Assembly: GCA_035048495.1 (NCBI GenBank)
Contig: CM068543.1
Span: 31,840,096-31,904,095, forward strand
From: Euptelea pleiosperma
Lineage: Eukaryota; Streptophyta; Magnoliopsida; Ranunculales; Eupteleaceae
Length of the DNA stretch: 64,000 nt
Reading direction: 5' to 3'
The stretch's first letter is position 1. Each line of letters begins with the position of its first letter. The notes below the pieces were generated by a model. It was not told the origin of the DNA. It was given only the letters and a program-made list of their open reading frames with translations, and did not search any database. Shown one piece after another: positions 1 through 11,354 of the stretch. Position numbers and translations under genes: made by a program.

Positions 1-111
1 ATAGTGTTTTGTAATATCTGTCGGATTCGGATTCGAATTCGGATACTTGTTATTTATTTCGAATTCGGATATACCCTAATTCGTATCGATATGTATCCGT
101 TGACAGGCCTA
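1..111. mobile_element. Right end of a hAT-type miniature element, cut by window edge
   Basis: The stretch is made of repeated ATTCGGAT-like units and closes with GTTGACAGGCCTA, the reverse complement of a TAGGCCTGTCAAC terminus. The same unit and near-identical terminus form the arms of the element at 11831 and 34673, where an 8-bp target duplication is visible. The left end is outside the window, so no duplication can be tested here. The hAT assignment is by resemblance only. Confidence 0.5.
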
Positions 112-125
112 TCAAAAAGCAACTC

Positions 126-130
<5 letters not shown>

Positions 131-161
<31 letters not shown>
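131..161. repeat. (GA)n microsatellite
   Basis: About fifteen uninterrupted AG dinucleotides, followed by an A-rich tract. Nothing coding is nearby. Confidence 0.9.
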
Positions 162-163
<2 letters not shown>

Positions 164-165
<2 letters not shown>

Positions 166-868
166 AAAAAATGAAAAAGAACTACAATAAAGAAAAAAAG
201 AATTTTTATTTTTCTTATGTTGAAGAGATATCGTTTTCTAGAATCAGAATATAGAATGGCATGTCTTCTTCTTCTTCTTTTTTCTTCTCTTCAATCGAAG
301 AATCTCTCTCCTCTCTTCTAAAATCAATATAAAAAATAAAACTAAAAGGTGGCTATATACCTCTCACTCATTCATTCAGAATCATTTTCCATACCTCGAA
401 TAGCTTTCATTCTTATTGGTCTCTGCATCGAACAAACTAAAGTAGAGATCCTCTTGAACAAATCTGTAACCAATCAATTAAAAAAAGGAAAAAAATTCAG
501 AAATCCAACAGAGATTATGAATAAGAGGAACCAAAAATAAAGATCAAATCCAATAAATATAAATACCTTCTTAAATTTTTTGACAATCTATCCATTTTTC
601 GTGCGGAGAAACCAGAAGGTTTTGGGATTCAGGTGATCTTTGTATTCCGCTGCAAAAATCAAACGTTCAAATTAGGGAACCCTTTAGGCCTACTAATTCT
701 CTTTGACATTTCACCTTCAAATCCTTCCTTCTTGTCGTCGATATCTCTGTTGAATCCTCAAATGCCTCATTTTACAATGGGAAGAAGCATAAGCATCTCT
801 ACAAATATCATCTTTCCTTTCGTGAATTTAGAAAATGATGGAGACTATAAACTCTTCGTTATTGGGAG
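164..868. other. Intergenic, no gene seen
   Basis: AT-rich sequence. Open frames on both strands are short, lysine- or phenylalanine-rich and without recognisable motifs. The stretch ends at the 8-bp target duplication of the next element. Confidence 0.6.
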
Positions 869-1813
869 TAGGGCTGGCAATGGATCGGGTTTGAGTCGGA
901 TTGGTACTGAACTGGTACCGATCCGATAAGAAATCCAGTCGATCCGGACCCGATCGGATCAATGAAATTCAATTCTGGAACCGAACCGATATGATTAGAT
1001 CTGTTTCAGGTCTAGTCCGATCCGATCCAATGGGGTTGATCTCCAAGTAATGAACACAAACTTTGTCAAAAGACTTCTGTACATTTTTTTTCGCAAATTT
1101 CAAAAATAAGAAAGTTATTTTTTTGGTGTAAAATGTGTAAAAATGGATGCGGTTCAAGAAACTTAAAAAATCCAAGCAAACTAAAAAACCAAAGGATGCT
1201 TAGATGCAGGGATGTCTTTCGACTCCATCCAACTAAATCCAAGATAAAAGCCTGTAAAAATAAGAAAAAATTATTAAAATGAAAATAAGAGAAAAAAATA
1301 TGTTGATTTGTGAATCTGTGATTCTTGTTGTGGGATACCAGTACCGTCTTCTCCAATCCAAAGCAAAGCAACGTTTTCTTCAATCCAAACCAAGAAGAAA
1401 TAAAGAGAAGAAGAAGATTATAAAAATTTTAAAAAAGAATTGGCCCATTGAGAATAAAAAAGGAAATGATCAGTCAATTAAGAATTAATTGAACTCTTTA
1501 ACTACAAAATCTGGGGAAAGACACGTTTAGGTAGGTACCATAATTTAAGGATTTAATGCTAATAACTGTCAACTTACTAATTAAATAAGTAAAAAAATCT
1601 TTTAAATATATATGTATATATAGTATATGTAATATATATGGTATATTCATCGGGCCAATATTGGATCGGTATAGGGTTTATCCGGTATTGATCCGATAAG
1701 AGATCGGATCGACAATTTTGGATCCGGTACCGATCCGATAAGTAAAAATAAGGTTCCGAACCCAGAATTTTCGGATCGGATCTCGGGTTTGATCCAATCC
1801 ATTGCCAGCCCTA
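869..1813. mobile_element. Non-autonomous hAT-type element with 8-bp TSD
   Basis: The element begins TAGGGCTGGCAATGGAT and ends with the exact reverse complement of those 17 bases. It is flanked by the direct repeat ATTGGGAG at 861-868 and 1814-1821. An 8-bp duplication with TAGGG-type termini is the hallmark of the hAT superfamily. Both subterminal regions are rich in GATCCGATAAG-like units in opposite orientation, a typical arrangement of transposase-binding repeats. The 945-bp interior is AT-rich and codes for nothing recognisable, so mobilisation would have needed a transposase from elsewhere. A left-truncated relative lies at 9266-9666. Confidence 0.85.
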
Positions 1814-1879
1814 ATTGGGAGAAGTTGACGTGTTGGGATAAAGATAGACATCTTGGAGAGGCATGGGAGAATCTTGGAA

Positions 1880-2545
1880 GTCGAAGAAACCTATTGGGAA
1901 AATAAGATGAGATGTTTTGGAAGGAGGAGCGGTTTTAGGAGAGAGACGTAAGTTGTTTTATTTTTAAAATTTCTAAAAATATTTAGCAAAGCATTAAATA
2001 GATGAGAGACGTTTTGGGAAAGCGCAAAGGCGTGAGAGAATGAGTTTTAAAAACTTTAGAAAATATTTAATTAAATGGAGTCGTTTTGTTTGTGTTATTG
2101 AGGTAGAATTTAGGATAAGGGGAATGTATCAAGTAGGCTTTTAAAGAATAATTGGAAAGACACGTGGGGAAGAAAGAGTTGTACATGAATTTTAAAGACA
2201 TCAAGGTTAAAAAGATGGAAAGATAATAAAAATAAAGAGGAAACTAAGAATAAATTAAGAAATTTAATTGGGATAGGGAGAGACGGGTATGACTTGAAAA
2301 AAAAGAAGTTATCCCATTCAATACCATATTAATGCTATTGGAAATTTTTTTGTTAAATTTGAAACCATTGGATTCGTTTTGGAAACAAATAGATTGGTTT
2401 TAAAAGTCCGAAATACCCATAAGAGTGTCATCCATTATTCAAAGGGGCAAAGGGTATTTTAAGAAGTAGGGGTATTTTTGGAAAAAAATTGTGAAAAAAA
2501 AATGAGAGAGCACCACCTCAGCATTGCTGAGCTTTAGTATAGATA
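1880..2545. repeat. Dispersed repeat, copy 1 (partner at 5750-6315)
   Basis: The stretch shares a long collinear but diverged match with 5750-6315: blocks such as ATAGGGAGAGA, TTTTAAAAGTCC and AATACCCATAAGAGT occur in the same order. Both copies close with CTTTAGTATAGATAATAG. Here the end is preceded by a small perfect hairpin, CTCAGC-ATT-GCTGAG. No coding capacity and no clear terminal repeats were found, so the class is unassigned. Confidence 0.6.
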
Positions 2546-2871
2546 ATAGTTAGTATTTGAAAATAACTTTTAAATTTATTTTTTTAAGTATAAGTGGACC
2601 AAAAGATAAGATTGTTTCAAAAAAATTATAAGGACCTAGACGGGTCAATAGCAAACTGTCTGGGTGGACTGGGTCATTATTATGACAAAGTTATAGTTTT
2701 CTTATTCTTTTTCAATTAGATTTTCAGCTAAATATAAATAATGGCCAAACCTTGACGCGCCCACCCCCTAACCTAGCAGTAACAATCATTAAAACATATG
2801 TTATTTTCACATTATAGCATTTTTAGCATCAAATTACAAATACTATAACAATGTTGGACTGTTATTTTTAT

Positions 2872-3270
2872 GGGTCAGGCTCCAGTTACCGCCTTAAAAT
2901 GACAGGCTCCTGTTATAGGACATAATATGAGACACGTGGCACACTCTTAGAGGACTCTGGCCATATAGATGTTTGCCTAATCCCTAAGTGGACCTACAAA
3001 CCAAAAATCAGCTTGATTAGTGATTTCTATGCATTGGATCTTTGTACCTCAAATAATGCTGCAAATTCCCACAGTTGAGATCAACCCATGAAAATAAGTC
3101 CAATCCAATGCCTATAAATCACTAATAAGGCTGATTTTTGGTTTGTAAGTCCACATAGGGATTGGCCAAACATCCATACAGTCAGAGTCCTCTAAGAGTA
3201 TGCCACGTGGCTCAAATTGTGTCATGTAACGGGAGCCTGTCATTTTAGGGTGGTAACTGGAGCCCGACCC
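2872..3270. mobile_element. MULE-type fold-back MITE with 9-bp TSD
   Basis: Two arms of about 170 bp face each other and make up almost the whole element. The left arm starts GGGTCAGGCTCCAG; the right arm is its reverse complement with one mismatch in these bases. The element is flanked by the 9-bp direct repeat TATTTTTAT (2863-2871 and 3271-3279). Long terminal inverted repeats plus a 9-bp duplication are typical of Mutator-like elements. The arms contain the ACACGTGGCACACTC motif also found in the repeats at 8985-11822, although the outer ends differ. Confidence 0.85.
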
Positions 3271-3279
3271 TATTTTTAT

Positions 3280-5749
3280 ATGTAACAACGTTACAAACAT
3301 TTTTTTAAGCCATGTAGTTTTTCTCTTGGAATGACAATAACAATAACTTTTTAATAGAAAAATCTCAGTGGGTCAACTGGACTTAGTCAAGGCTCCCATC
3401 CAAAAAAGGGTGTGTACCTTAGATTTATGGAACGTATCCATGAAATCTTATTCATAGTACTTGAATAACTTGATTGAGTTAGAATTTCAATCATGTACTG
3501 AAGAACTCAATAGAGTACTTGGCCAAGTTTGTAGCCAACTTGGACTTGGCTCCTTATCAAATTCAAGTCGAGCTTTGATATTTAACTATATGTAATATTT
3601 TAATATAAAAATATTCGAACTTCATATAAAAAAATGATTCATCTATTTATTTGCCTAAAATATAACAATTCTTAATGGAATTTTATAATTTCAGTTTAGG
3701 GTTTAGTTTTGATGTTTCACTTTGTAAGATTGATGTGTAGTTGAATGTGATTGCGTTAAGAATGAGTTATTCCTTTGATATGCGATAAGAATGAGTGGTT
3801 TAGGACTCTTTGTTTAGGATTCTTATATATTAAAAATTGTTTGGTACGACATGAAAATGCTTCATCTTGGAATTTTTCTTTTATGATTTATTTTGTATTT
3901 CTCGACGTTGTGGCTGTGGCTTTTGGAGGGTATTATCTAAATTTGGTTTTTGGAGTCACTGTATTGTGGTTAGTTATCAGTTCTCAACCGTAGGAAATCA
4001 TTACAGTTAATATGATTAAATTTTGGACAGTAGAATAAGTGACACTGCCAATGTCATCTCAGAATTAGGAGAAAATTAAACATTTTCACAAACAACTCAC
4101 ATGTTATTGTTTCCATTTCTCTGGTACAATATTGGGCATCCATTCATGTATAGTCCACTTGGATGACCATCGTCAAACCTAATCAATGGTATTCGGGGCA
4201 CAGAAGGTACTCTGTTTTATATAAAACAAAATTTTCACATAACATATTAATACTCAAGATTCTGTAATTATCATTCCAGGCATTGAATTTCTGAAAAAAA
4301 AATGTTATTTTATAAAAATAATGCCTACCACCATTAGGGAAGAAAAATATTTTCGTGTATGATGAGTCCTGATCTCATTAGGGACCTCTTTATGGAGAAG
4401 TGCGTCTGAATGTCACAGATAACTTCTAGGGCCTGCAGGAGAGACCAATAGCTAAATAATACATAGTCCGTGTGGTAGCAGGGTAGAACCAGCCAGAAAC
4501 ATGAATATATAGTAGAAGGCGCAAAAATAAAAGATAGTTGTCTATTAACGTATGCAAGTCTAACACATGCTATTAGGACTAAACATGGGGTTTCTTCACA
4601 ACAATCAAACTCCAATAATATTCAGCAAAGTTGATAAGCTGAAGGAAATTGAAAACTGGTACATAATAACAGAAAAAACAAAGAAATTATCACCAAAAAT
4701 ACAAAATTTTGCCTGTGAAGATGCAAAGCAATCCAATAGCAAACAAATGCCAATCCAACAACCATCTTCCATAAACGAAATGAAAATATCTCAAAGGTAA
4801 GCTCTCAACAAAGCCACATGGCTAGCGAGTAAAATCGCCATCGGGTCTCAAAAGTGGGCATCATTAGTGCCAACATAAATGGTTTCTTTCCTACGTGGGA
4901 GTAAAGTCCCGACTAATTAAGAAAAAAAGAAAGGGATAATGATTCATGAATTTGTGTGACAAACCCACCGACACCCTCTTCAATGTCTTCCATGTTGAAG
5001 ATCGGAATGGTGGATTTAGTTCTTTTCATTGCCCGCTTCTTATCGTTGTACTTCTTGTTCCCACTCCTTTCTTTCTTGAACCATGACAACGCTTCACAAT
5101 GATATTGGGTTCGAAGTCAGCCTCGGTTAAGACTGGATCATAACCATACAGAGCTTGACTGTTAAAACAACATCATGTTCCCACATAGAGTGGACGCTAG
5201 ATGTCATCCAACCCTTTCAAGTTGATTTGCAAATACAACAACAATAAGAAAATATTTTTCTAAGCCTAAGCATAACAGCACATAAAATGGAGATGACTAT
5301 TTTTCCGTTGATAACACATGATGTGAAGCCGTCCATCAAAGAAGACAATGTTGCGATTTGCATATCTATCAAGAAGATCAATGCGGTCAAAACGTTGTGA
5401 GAACTAAGGTTTTCTTTCCTAAGGCAGGATACATCATGTGAAACACAGCGCTTCTTGAAGAGCTTTGCTGGTATTGAAGTAGTGATTGCAATAATCAACA
5501 TTAAGAAGATAGGCATCAACATTAAGAAGATAGGTACCATTGGTCAGGTAGTTGATGACCGAATCTAAAGAAGAACAAAAAGAAGAAAAAAAATCAGACA
5601 TGTCTATGAATAGGTTGAAGCAAAAAAGATTGACAATATTATGTTTAGAATACTCAAACTGCGTATAATAATGAAAGCATATGCTTGGGTGTCAACAGTT
5701 AGAGAAGCGGAGAGAATGAAAGGAGGGGAAGAGACTGCATTATAACGCT
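3280..5749. other. Intergenic, no gene seen
   Basis: About 2.5 kb of AT-rich sequence. Short frames on both strands, up to about 100 codons, show no conserved motif. No terminal repeats or target duplications were found. Confidence 0.5.
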
Positions 5750-6315
5750 CGGTGAAACGAAGCCGTAATTTTAGAAATAATGAGGGATTTAAGGTAAGGG
5801 AGAGACGTTTTCTTTTTGGGAAAGATGCGTAGGAATAATGAGTGATTTAACTAATTTAAGGATTGGTAGAGACGTTTTGTTTTGGAAATAGTAAATAAAG
5901 AGGATTTTAGAAATAATAAGGGACATAGGGAGTGGGAGAGTTGGAAATAAAGAGCAAACTAAAAATTAATTAGGAAAATTAATTACGATAGGGAGAGATA
6001 GGTATGAATTGGAGAGAAAGAGTAATAACTTTTGGTTATCCCGTTGCATATTAATGTTATTGAAAATTTTCTTGATAAGTTTTAAACCGTCCGATGCATT
6101 GAAAATTTTCTTGATAAGTTTTAAACCATCGGATGCATTTTGGGAAACAAAAAAGGTTGGTTTTAAAAGTCCAAAAATACCCATAAGAGTTTCATCAATT
6201 ATTTAAAGGGCCGAAAGGTAATTTTGGAAGTAGGAGTATTTTTGAAAAAAATGGTAAAAAAAAAAATGGGGAGAACGCCACCTCATCAGGATCAAGCTTT
6301 AGTATAGATAATAGA
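5750..6315. repeat. Dispersed repeat, copy 2 (partner at 1880-2545)
   Basis: The stretch is collinear with 1880-2545 and ends in the same TTTAGTATAGATAATAG tail. It contains a 39-bp head-to-tail duplication at 6059-6097 and 6098-6136. The duplicated copies differ by two substitutions, CGTCCG against CATCGG, and the duplication is absent from the partner copy. Confidence 0.6.
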
Positions 6316-7588
6316 TAGATGTGTTACCATCTTTTGCAGGACTAGGTTGCTAAATGGGGAGAATTAGATTTTTTTTATATATGAGCTATTAATGTGTGGT
6401 TAAGTGTAAACCGTTGGATGGCATGGAGTATAGATCTCCACGTTTAACATTTCCTTTATGGGTGTCCCATTTGCTTGACTTCAAATTTAATGCCTTATGT
6501 CACTAACAAATTTTAAATATTTCATATTTCTTATTTAATGTGTGGAGTGGTTTCCCTCTTCGGGTTGTAAACGTGATCTTCAAATTAATGGTTATAATCC
6601 TTTAGGTCTTTAGTTGCCAAAGGTTCCCATGACTATTATTTCCAAGTAAAAATCTAAATTCTTTCAACTTTCCCATTTAGTAGAGGTTCGAATTTATTTA
6701 TTGAGAGGATCAGAGAGATATCCTCTCAATGAAAAAAAAACGTGTGGGATCTTTATTCCTAGGTGGCATGTGATCATCTGTCAATTATTCATTCTTATTT
6801 AATATTTAGTACCTTGTCGTTGGTTATTACTACCCCATCAATAATAGTCATACATGAAATGGTATATTTGAAGTTAAGTGCAAAGAGGGTGTGCCCTATC
6901 CCAATTACTGCTAGGGTGCACTTTAATTGAAGTTAACAGAAATTAATTAATTTATTAATTATTTTAATTTTATTTAGTCATTGAAATTAAATACCCTGTT
7001 AAATGTGAATTACTCTAATACCCCTGAATGAAATTTCAGGGATTACAAGAGAAGAGGGTCTAAGTTGCAGAACGTCTTCGAGTTGGAAAGCAAATTCATC
7101 AAAGTTGCAGAGCTCGCTCGTTCAAAGAAAAATGGTTAATGGTGAAGCGAAACAAGTTTTCAAAGGTTTTAGAGGGAGTTTTGACACGACTGTTCAGTTG
7201 CTTTTTGGAGTGATCCACAGCCGTTAGAAAATAATCAACGGTTTTTTTTTTGTCATAGTGTTTCAAAGCATCATTGGGAATATGTGTAAAAAATGTTTCG
7301 GCGTACAGTCGTTGGAGACGCCTTTTGAAGGGCAAAATCGATAATCGTTTATTTTTTAGGTATTTCAAAAATGTTTTTTTGACTTTTTGAGAATAAAAAG
7401 TAAAAACGTTAATTAGTTGGTAAATTTCCTTAAAAAATATAGGTTTTATAACAAGATATTGAACACTTTTCCTAAAACAAAAATCTAAAAAATAGAAACT
7501 ATCATAAAACTCTGTAAAAGAAATTTAAAAAATTCTACAAAAATCATTTTTGGACAAAGCCAATAGGGTTTAAAAGATGGGTTGGGAT
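6316..7588. other. Intergenic, no gene seen
   Basis: AT-rich sequence without a recognisable coding region. A small hairpin lies near 6700-6740 (TTGAGAGGAT paired with ATCCTCTCAA). A minus-strand frame at 7099-7368 has no family motif and is not called. Confidence 0.5.
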
Positions 7589-8235
7589 TAGAGGTCCAAC
7601 AAAAGTGAACCAACAAGTTCACGTTTGTTGTCGGCAGTGGATCCTGAAAATCCAATGGTGGTTAATAGTGCTAAGCTGGCATTCACTTTTGCAAAAGTAA
7701 AACTACTTTTGCAAAATCAAAATCACTGTTGGATTCTCAAGATCCATGGCAGACAACAAACCGCAACTGGTTGGTTTAATTTTTTTTGATCCCCCAATCA
7801 CAATCCAATTCAAAATCTTGCAAGAAGTATACACCAAAAATTAATGAATCAGGATTAGGGGACCAACAAGTTCAGGTTTGTTGCAAAAGCAAAATCACCA
7901 TTAGATTCTCGGGATCCATGGCCGACAACATACCGCTACTTGTTGGTTTAATTTTGTTGATCCCTGATCCCAATCCAATTCAAAATCTTACAAGAAGTAT
8001 GCACCAAAAAATAATGGATCAGGATTAGGGGACCAACAAAAGTGAACCAACAAGTTCAGGTTTGTTGTCGGTCGTGGATCCCGAGAATCTAAGGATTATT
8101 TTGCTTTTGCAAAAGTAGTTTTACTTTTGCAAAAAGTGAATGCCAGCTTATCACTACTGATCACTGTTGGATTCTCGGAATCCATGGCCGACAACAAACG
8201 TGAACTTGATGGTTCACTTATGTTGGTGATCCCGA
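7589..8235. repeat. Tandem array of three fold-back MITE copies
   Basis: Copies lie at about 7589-7794, 7857-7964 and 8027-8235. Each is an inverted repeat whose arms start GGACCAACAAAAGTGAACC or a variant, and meet around the motif TTTTGCAAAAGTAGTTTTAC. The middle copy has lost most of its centre. The copies are separated by about 65-bp spacers that are themselves alike (both contain CAATCCAATTCAAAATCTT and end AATCAGGATTAGGGG or similar). The unit of repetition is therefore MITE plus spacer, pointing to tandem duplication rather than three insertions. Confidence 0.75.
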
Positions 8236-8387
8236 CCCTTTTGAATTTACTACAATATATTATTTATCCAACGTACATTTTGCTTCTTGATAGCACCAAT
8301 TTTTTTTCAATGTGGTGGATAGTAAAATCTGTTCTCCAAGAAACATAAAGTGGGAGTGAAAAAAATATTGTTGCTAGGATCGGGAGC

Positions 8388-8594
8388 AGGGGACCAACAA
8401 AAGTGAACCAACAAGTTCAGAATTGTTGTCGGCCGTTGATCCCGAGAATCCAACAGTGATTTTGCTTATGCAAAAGTAGTTTTACTTTTGCAAAAGTGAA
8501 TGCTAGTTCAGCACAATTAACAATCGTTGGATTCTCGGAATCCACGGCCGACAACAAATGTGAACTTGTTGGTTCATTTTTGTTGGTCCCCCCA
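8388..8594. mobile_element. Fourth fold-back MITE copy of the same family
   Basis: A complete inverted-repeat unit from GGGGACCAACAAAAGTGAAC to its reverse complement near GTTGGTCCCC. It is separated from the tandem array by about 150 bp of unrelated sequence, so it is probably an independent copy. Clear target duplications were not found. Confidence 0.7.
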
Positions 8595-8724
8595 TCCCAA
8601 CCCAAAAATAATACTCCTATGACGTGTTTGGATGCATGGTTGGCTTGATTTAAACCGATATAGGGGGGTATAGCTTGACTTTGTTACAAAATTCCGTATA
8701 AAATTTGGTAGAGAAATCCCCCAC

Positions 8725-8830
8725 AATGCCACATGGCATACTATTTCGGGCCCACTAACCTCATGATTGTTTGGTCCATCCCTTATTGGACCTATGCACC
8801 GAAAATCAGCCTGATTGGTGAGTTACATCC
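8725..8830. repeat. Partial copy of the CACGTGGC inverted-repeat family
   Basis: A short stretch with the ordered blocks GCCACATGGCA, TTTGGTCCATCCC and AAAATCAGCCTGATTGGTGA, recognisable as one arm of the family at 8985-11822. It has no second arm and no termini. Confidence 0.45.
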
Positions 8831-8984
8831 CTTATTCAAATCACGGCGTTTTCAAAACATCCCGAAAAAAATACGAAATATTCAATAATCCGAAACAACC
8901 CCGTAATTTTAAAATTTTCAAAAAAACTAATGAATAAAACTCATTCTTATTTTAAAAACTAAAAATATTTTTTATTCATAACTA

Positions 8985-9265
8985 GGGAACGACACGTGTG
9001 TGCACATGGAAGCACCTTACACGTGGCACACTCGTAGACATCTCTGACCGTATAGATGTTTGGCCCATCTCTAGGTGCACCTATATGCAAAAAATAGCCT
9101 GATTAGTGGTTTTTAAGGATTTGATTGGAGTCACTTTCATGCGTTGATTTTTAATCATTGATCTTAAGCATTATTTTGGGTACTCAGATCCAAAGGTTTG
9201 AAATCACTAATCAGACTGCTATTTGGTATATAGGTCCACCTAAGAATGGGATAAACATCCACAAG
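8985..9265. repeat. Inverted-repeat unit A, left part (right part at 10567-10667)
   Basis: Contains the family blocks in order: ACACGTGGCACACTCGTAG, GATGTTTGGCCCATC, then the mirror-image arm with AATCACTAATCAGACTG and GGGATAAACATCC. The unit is interrupted after AAGGTC at 9265 by two foreign elements. Its end (GAAGGTTTTATCTTTAAAGTAGAGAGG and onward) resumes at about 10567. Confidence 0.65.
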
Positions 9266-9666
9266 GTCGATCCGATCCGATCTGAAAAAACCAGGTCCGG
9301 AACTTTCTTTTTCACTACCGGATCGGTACCGGATTACGGATTGTCGATTCGATCTCTTATCGGATTGGTACCGGATCGACCTTGTTCGGATTTGATATAG
9401 ACCGGATATCTATATTATATAAATATATATTTAATTGCATAAAGGTATTTAAATATATGCCTAATAAAATTAAACATGTATATATCTTATATACATATGG
9501 GATCGGATCGGACCCGGAACTAATCCATTCACAGCGGATCGGTTCCAGAACTGAATTTTATTGATCCGATCGAGTCCGGGTCCGGGTCCGGATCACTTAG
9601 ATTTCTTATCGGATCGGTACCAAATCAGTACCAATCCGACTCGAACCCGATCCATTGCCAGCCCTA
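9266..9666. mobile_element. Left-truncated hAT-type element
   Basis: The stretch is dense in GATCCGATCGG-like units in both orientations and ends CCATTGCCAGCCCTA, matching the right terminus of the element at 869-1813. The expected TAGGGCTGGCAATGG left end is missing. About 70 bp of the host repeat present in unit B is also missing here, suggesting a deletion across the left junction. Confidence 0.65.
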
Positions 9667-9670
9667 GAAG

Positions 9671-10566
9671 TAGGACTGCAACTCAGGCCGGTTGGGTCGG
9701 GTTAGGAATCAACCCGAGCCCAACCCGCGTTTCAGACAAGACAGCCTGAGCCCGAGGTCGGGTTTGAGATTATCAACCCGATCGGGTTCTCGGGTTCTTA
9801 CAGTGAGAGAAGAGGGAGAAGGGATGTAGAAGAATCCAGATAAAAAATAAATAAATAAATAGTTCTAAAAAGGAACGGAGAAACCATTGGCAGTCCCTTC
9901 CAATTCTATTGGTTGCTTTCCAAGGTTTTCCTGCTCACGTTGCCAGCGAGTGTTGAAATCGGCTTTTCCTTTGTTCGAAATCTGATCTCGGAGACTGCTG
10001 AAGAGCTCAGCCAACCTTTTTTGTAACTCGGAGATGAACTTATCTTGACAGGACGCAAGGAGAGAAGAAGAGTCGCTGGACTTTGGCGTGATTCGGCTCT
10101 GAAAGAAGTGGGGGGCATCTAATGCCATGTAAAACATTTTCTCTTCTCGACTTTTGAAGAAGAAGCCGTTGTTGGTGTGGACTAAAGATTGGGATTATTG
10201 ATTTCAAAAAAAAAGAAGAAGAGTGGGATTATGATTCAGTGTGTAGGGAGACCTACAGGTCTTTTGATTTCAACACTCACGCCACAAACTCCTCAGCATT
10301 TCTCTCTCTCTCACTCATCCAGGGTTTTTAAGTTTAAAACAGAAAAGGAAAGGGGGAAGTGAAAGGGGAAGGGAAAGGATTAAGTACAGAAGTCGGGCTC
10401 GGGTTTGATCGGGTTGCTCAATGCCTAAGCCCGAGCCCAACCCGATTTTGATCAGGTTCTCAAAATTAAGCCCGAGCCCGGGCACTGATGGAGCTAACCC
10501 AACCCGAACCCGAAGTCGGGTTTAGACCATCGGACTCGGGTTGAGCCCGCCCAAGTTGCAGCCCTA
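9671..10566. mobile_element. hAT-like element with TAGG(A/G)CTGCAACT ends
   Basis: The left end TAGGACTGCAACTCAGGCCGG and the right end, read in reverse as TAGGGCTGCAACTTGGGCGGG, form an imperfect terminal inverted repeat. Subterminal regions hold clusters of CAACCCGAGCCC and its complement. The right flank reads CTGTGAAG and the left flank ends GAAG, so the target duplication is only half preserved. The interior has a 90-codon minus-strand frame described separately. Confidence 0.6.
9865..10137 (-). other. 90-residue ORF inside the hAT-like element, unrecognised
   Basis: An open frame from an ATG at 10135-10137 to a stop at 9865. The product is balanced in composition, unlike the low-complexity frames around it. 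It is serine-rich near the N-terminus, followed by a helical, charged stretch with motifs such as FISELQKRLAELFSSL and DFNTRWQREQENLG. It resembles no transposase domain I recognise. It may be a host exon captured by the element, or chance; the leader on its 5' side carries a CT-rich tract. Expression is unknown. Confidence 0.3.
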
Positions 10567-10667
10567 CTGTGAAGGGACATTTAATGAGGGAAGGTTTTAT
10601 CTTTAAAGTAGAGAGGCCTTTAATTGTGTCACATGGGTGGCAACCCGACTATTGCTTTATAATAGTA

Positions 10668-11110
10668 CTAGGGGAACGCCACGTGCACGTGCACCTTACA
10701 CGTGGCACACTCGTAGAGATCACTGACCATATCGATGTTTGGCCCATCTCTAGGTGGGCCTAAATGCAAAAAAAATCAGCCTAATTAGTAGTTTTTAAAG
10801 ATTTGATTGTAGTCATTTTCATGGATTTATTTTTAACCATCGATTTCAAACATTATTTGGGGTACATAGATCCGAAGGTTTGAAATCACTAATCAGACTG
10901 ATATTTGGTATATATGTCCACCTAGGAATGGGACAAACATCCAGAAGGTCATTGTCTCTAAGAGCATGCCACGTGGCTCATGTCCCTCATGGGTGTGCTA
11001 GACAACCTAAACTGTGAAAGAACATTTAATAAGGGAAGGTTTTACCTCTGAAAGTAGAGAGGCTTTTAATTATGTCACATGGGTGGCAACCCCGGTTGTT
11101 GCTTTATAAT
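10668..11110. repeat. Inverted-repeat unit B of the CACGTGGC family
   Basis: A complete unit starting CTAGGGGAACGCCACGTGC and ending TTGCTTTATAATAGTA. The two arms carry ACACGTGGCACACTCGTAG and its mirror CATGCCACGTGGCTCATG. Unit A ends with the same TATAATAGTA just before unit B begins, so the units lie head to tail. The class is uncertain: no terminal repeat reaches the outer edge. Confidence 0.65.
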
Positions 11111-11354
11111 AGTATAGATAGATAGATTGGTGCGAAAGGTGTGAGAGAAGACGGCCGGTCAGACAACATAAGCTCGTCTTCCTGAAACCCTAAACATGGT
11201 TCCTCTTCGTCTCTTTTAAGATCATGAAAGGTATTTTATCTCGATATTCTCTTTGGATCAAAGATCTATATATGTAGTAGATATCTTAGTTTTTGTTTAT
11301 GTTTCTTTGAAGATTTGGTGGATTTTCGTCGAAATTTTGTTTGATTCATGAAAT
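11111..11354. other. Spacer resembling a telo-box promoter and first exon
   Basis: Between units B and C lies unique-looking sequence containing AAACCCTAAAC (11185-11195), the telo-box typical of plant ribosomal-protein and translation-factor promoters. It is followed by short ATGs and T-rich, intron-like sequence. No downstream exon is present, so this could only be a gene fragment. Confidence 0.25.

Noticed and set aside
2500..2545. Helitron 3' end (hairpin followed by CTTTAGTATAG)
   Set aside because: A small hairpin is present, but no CTRR end, no 5' TC start and no A-T insertion site could be shown, and the second copy lacks the hairpin.
5217..5540. 107-codon minus-strand frame with hydrophobic start
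   Set aside because: Low-complexity beginning created by a duplicated ATTAAGAAGATAGG stretch, no conserved domain, no recognisable exon structure.
6683..6700. tRNA-like T-loop (GGTTCGAATT)
   Set aside because: No matching D arm, anticodon arm or acceptor stem at the right distances.
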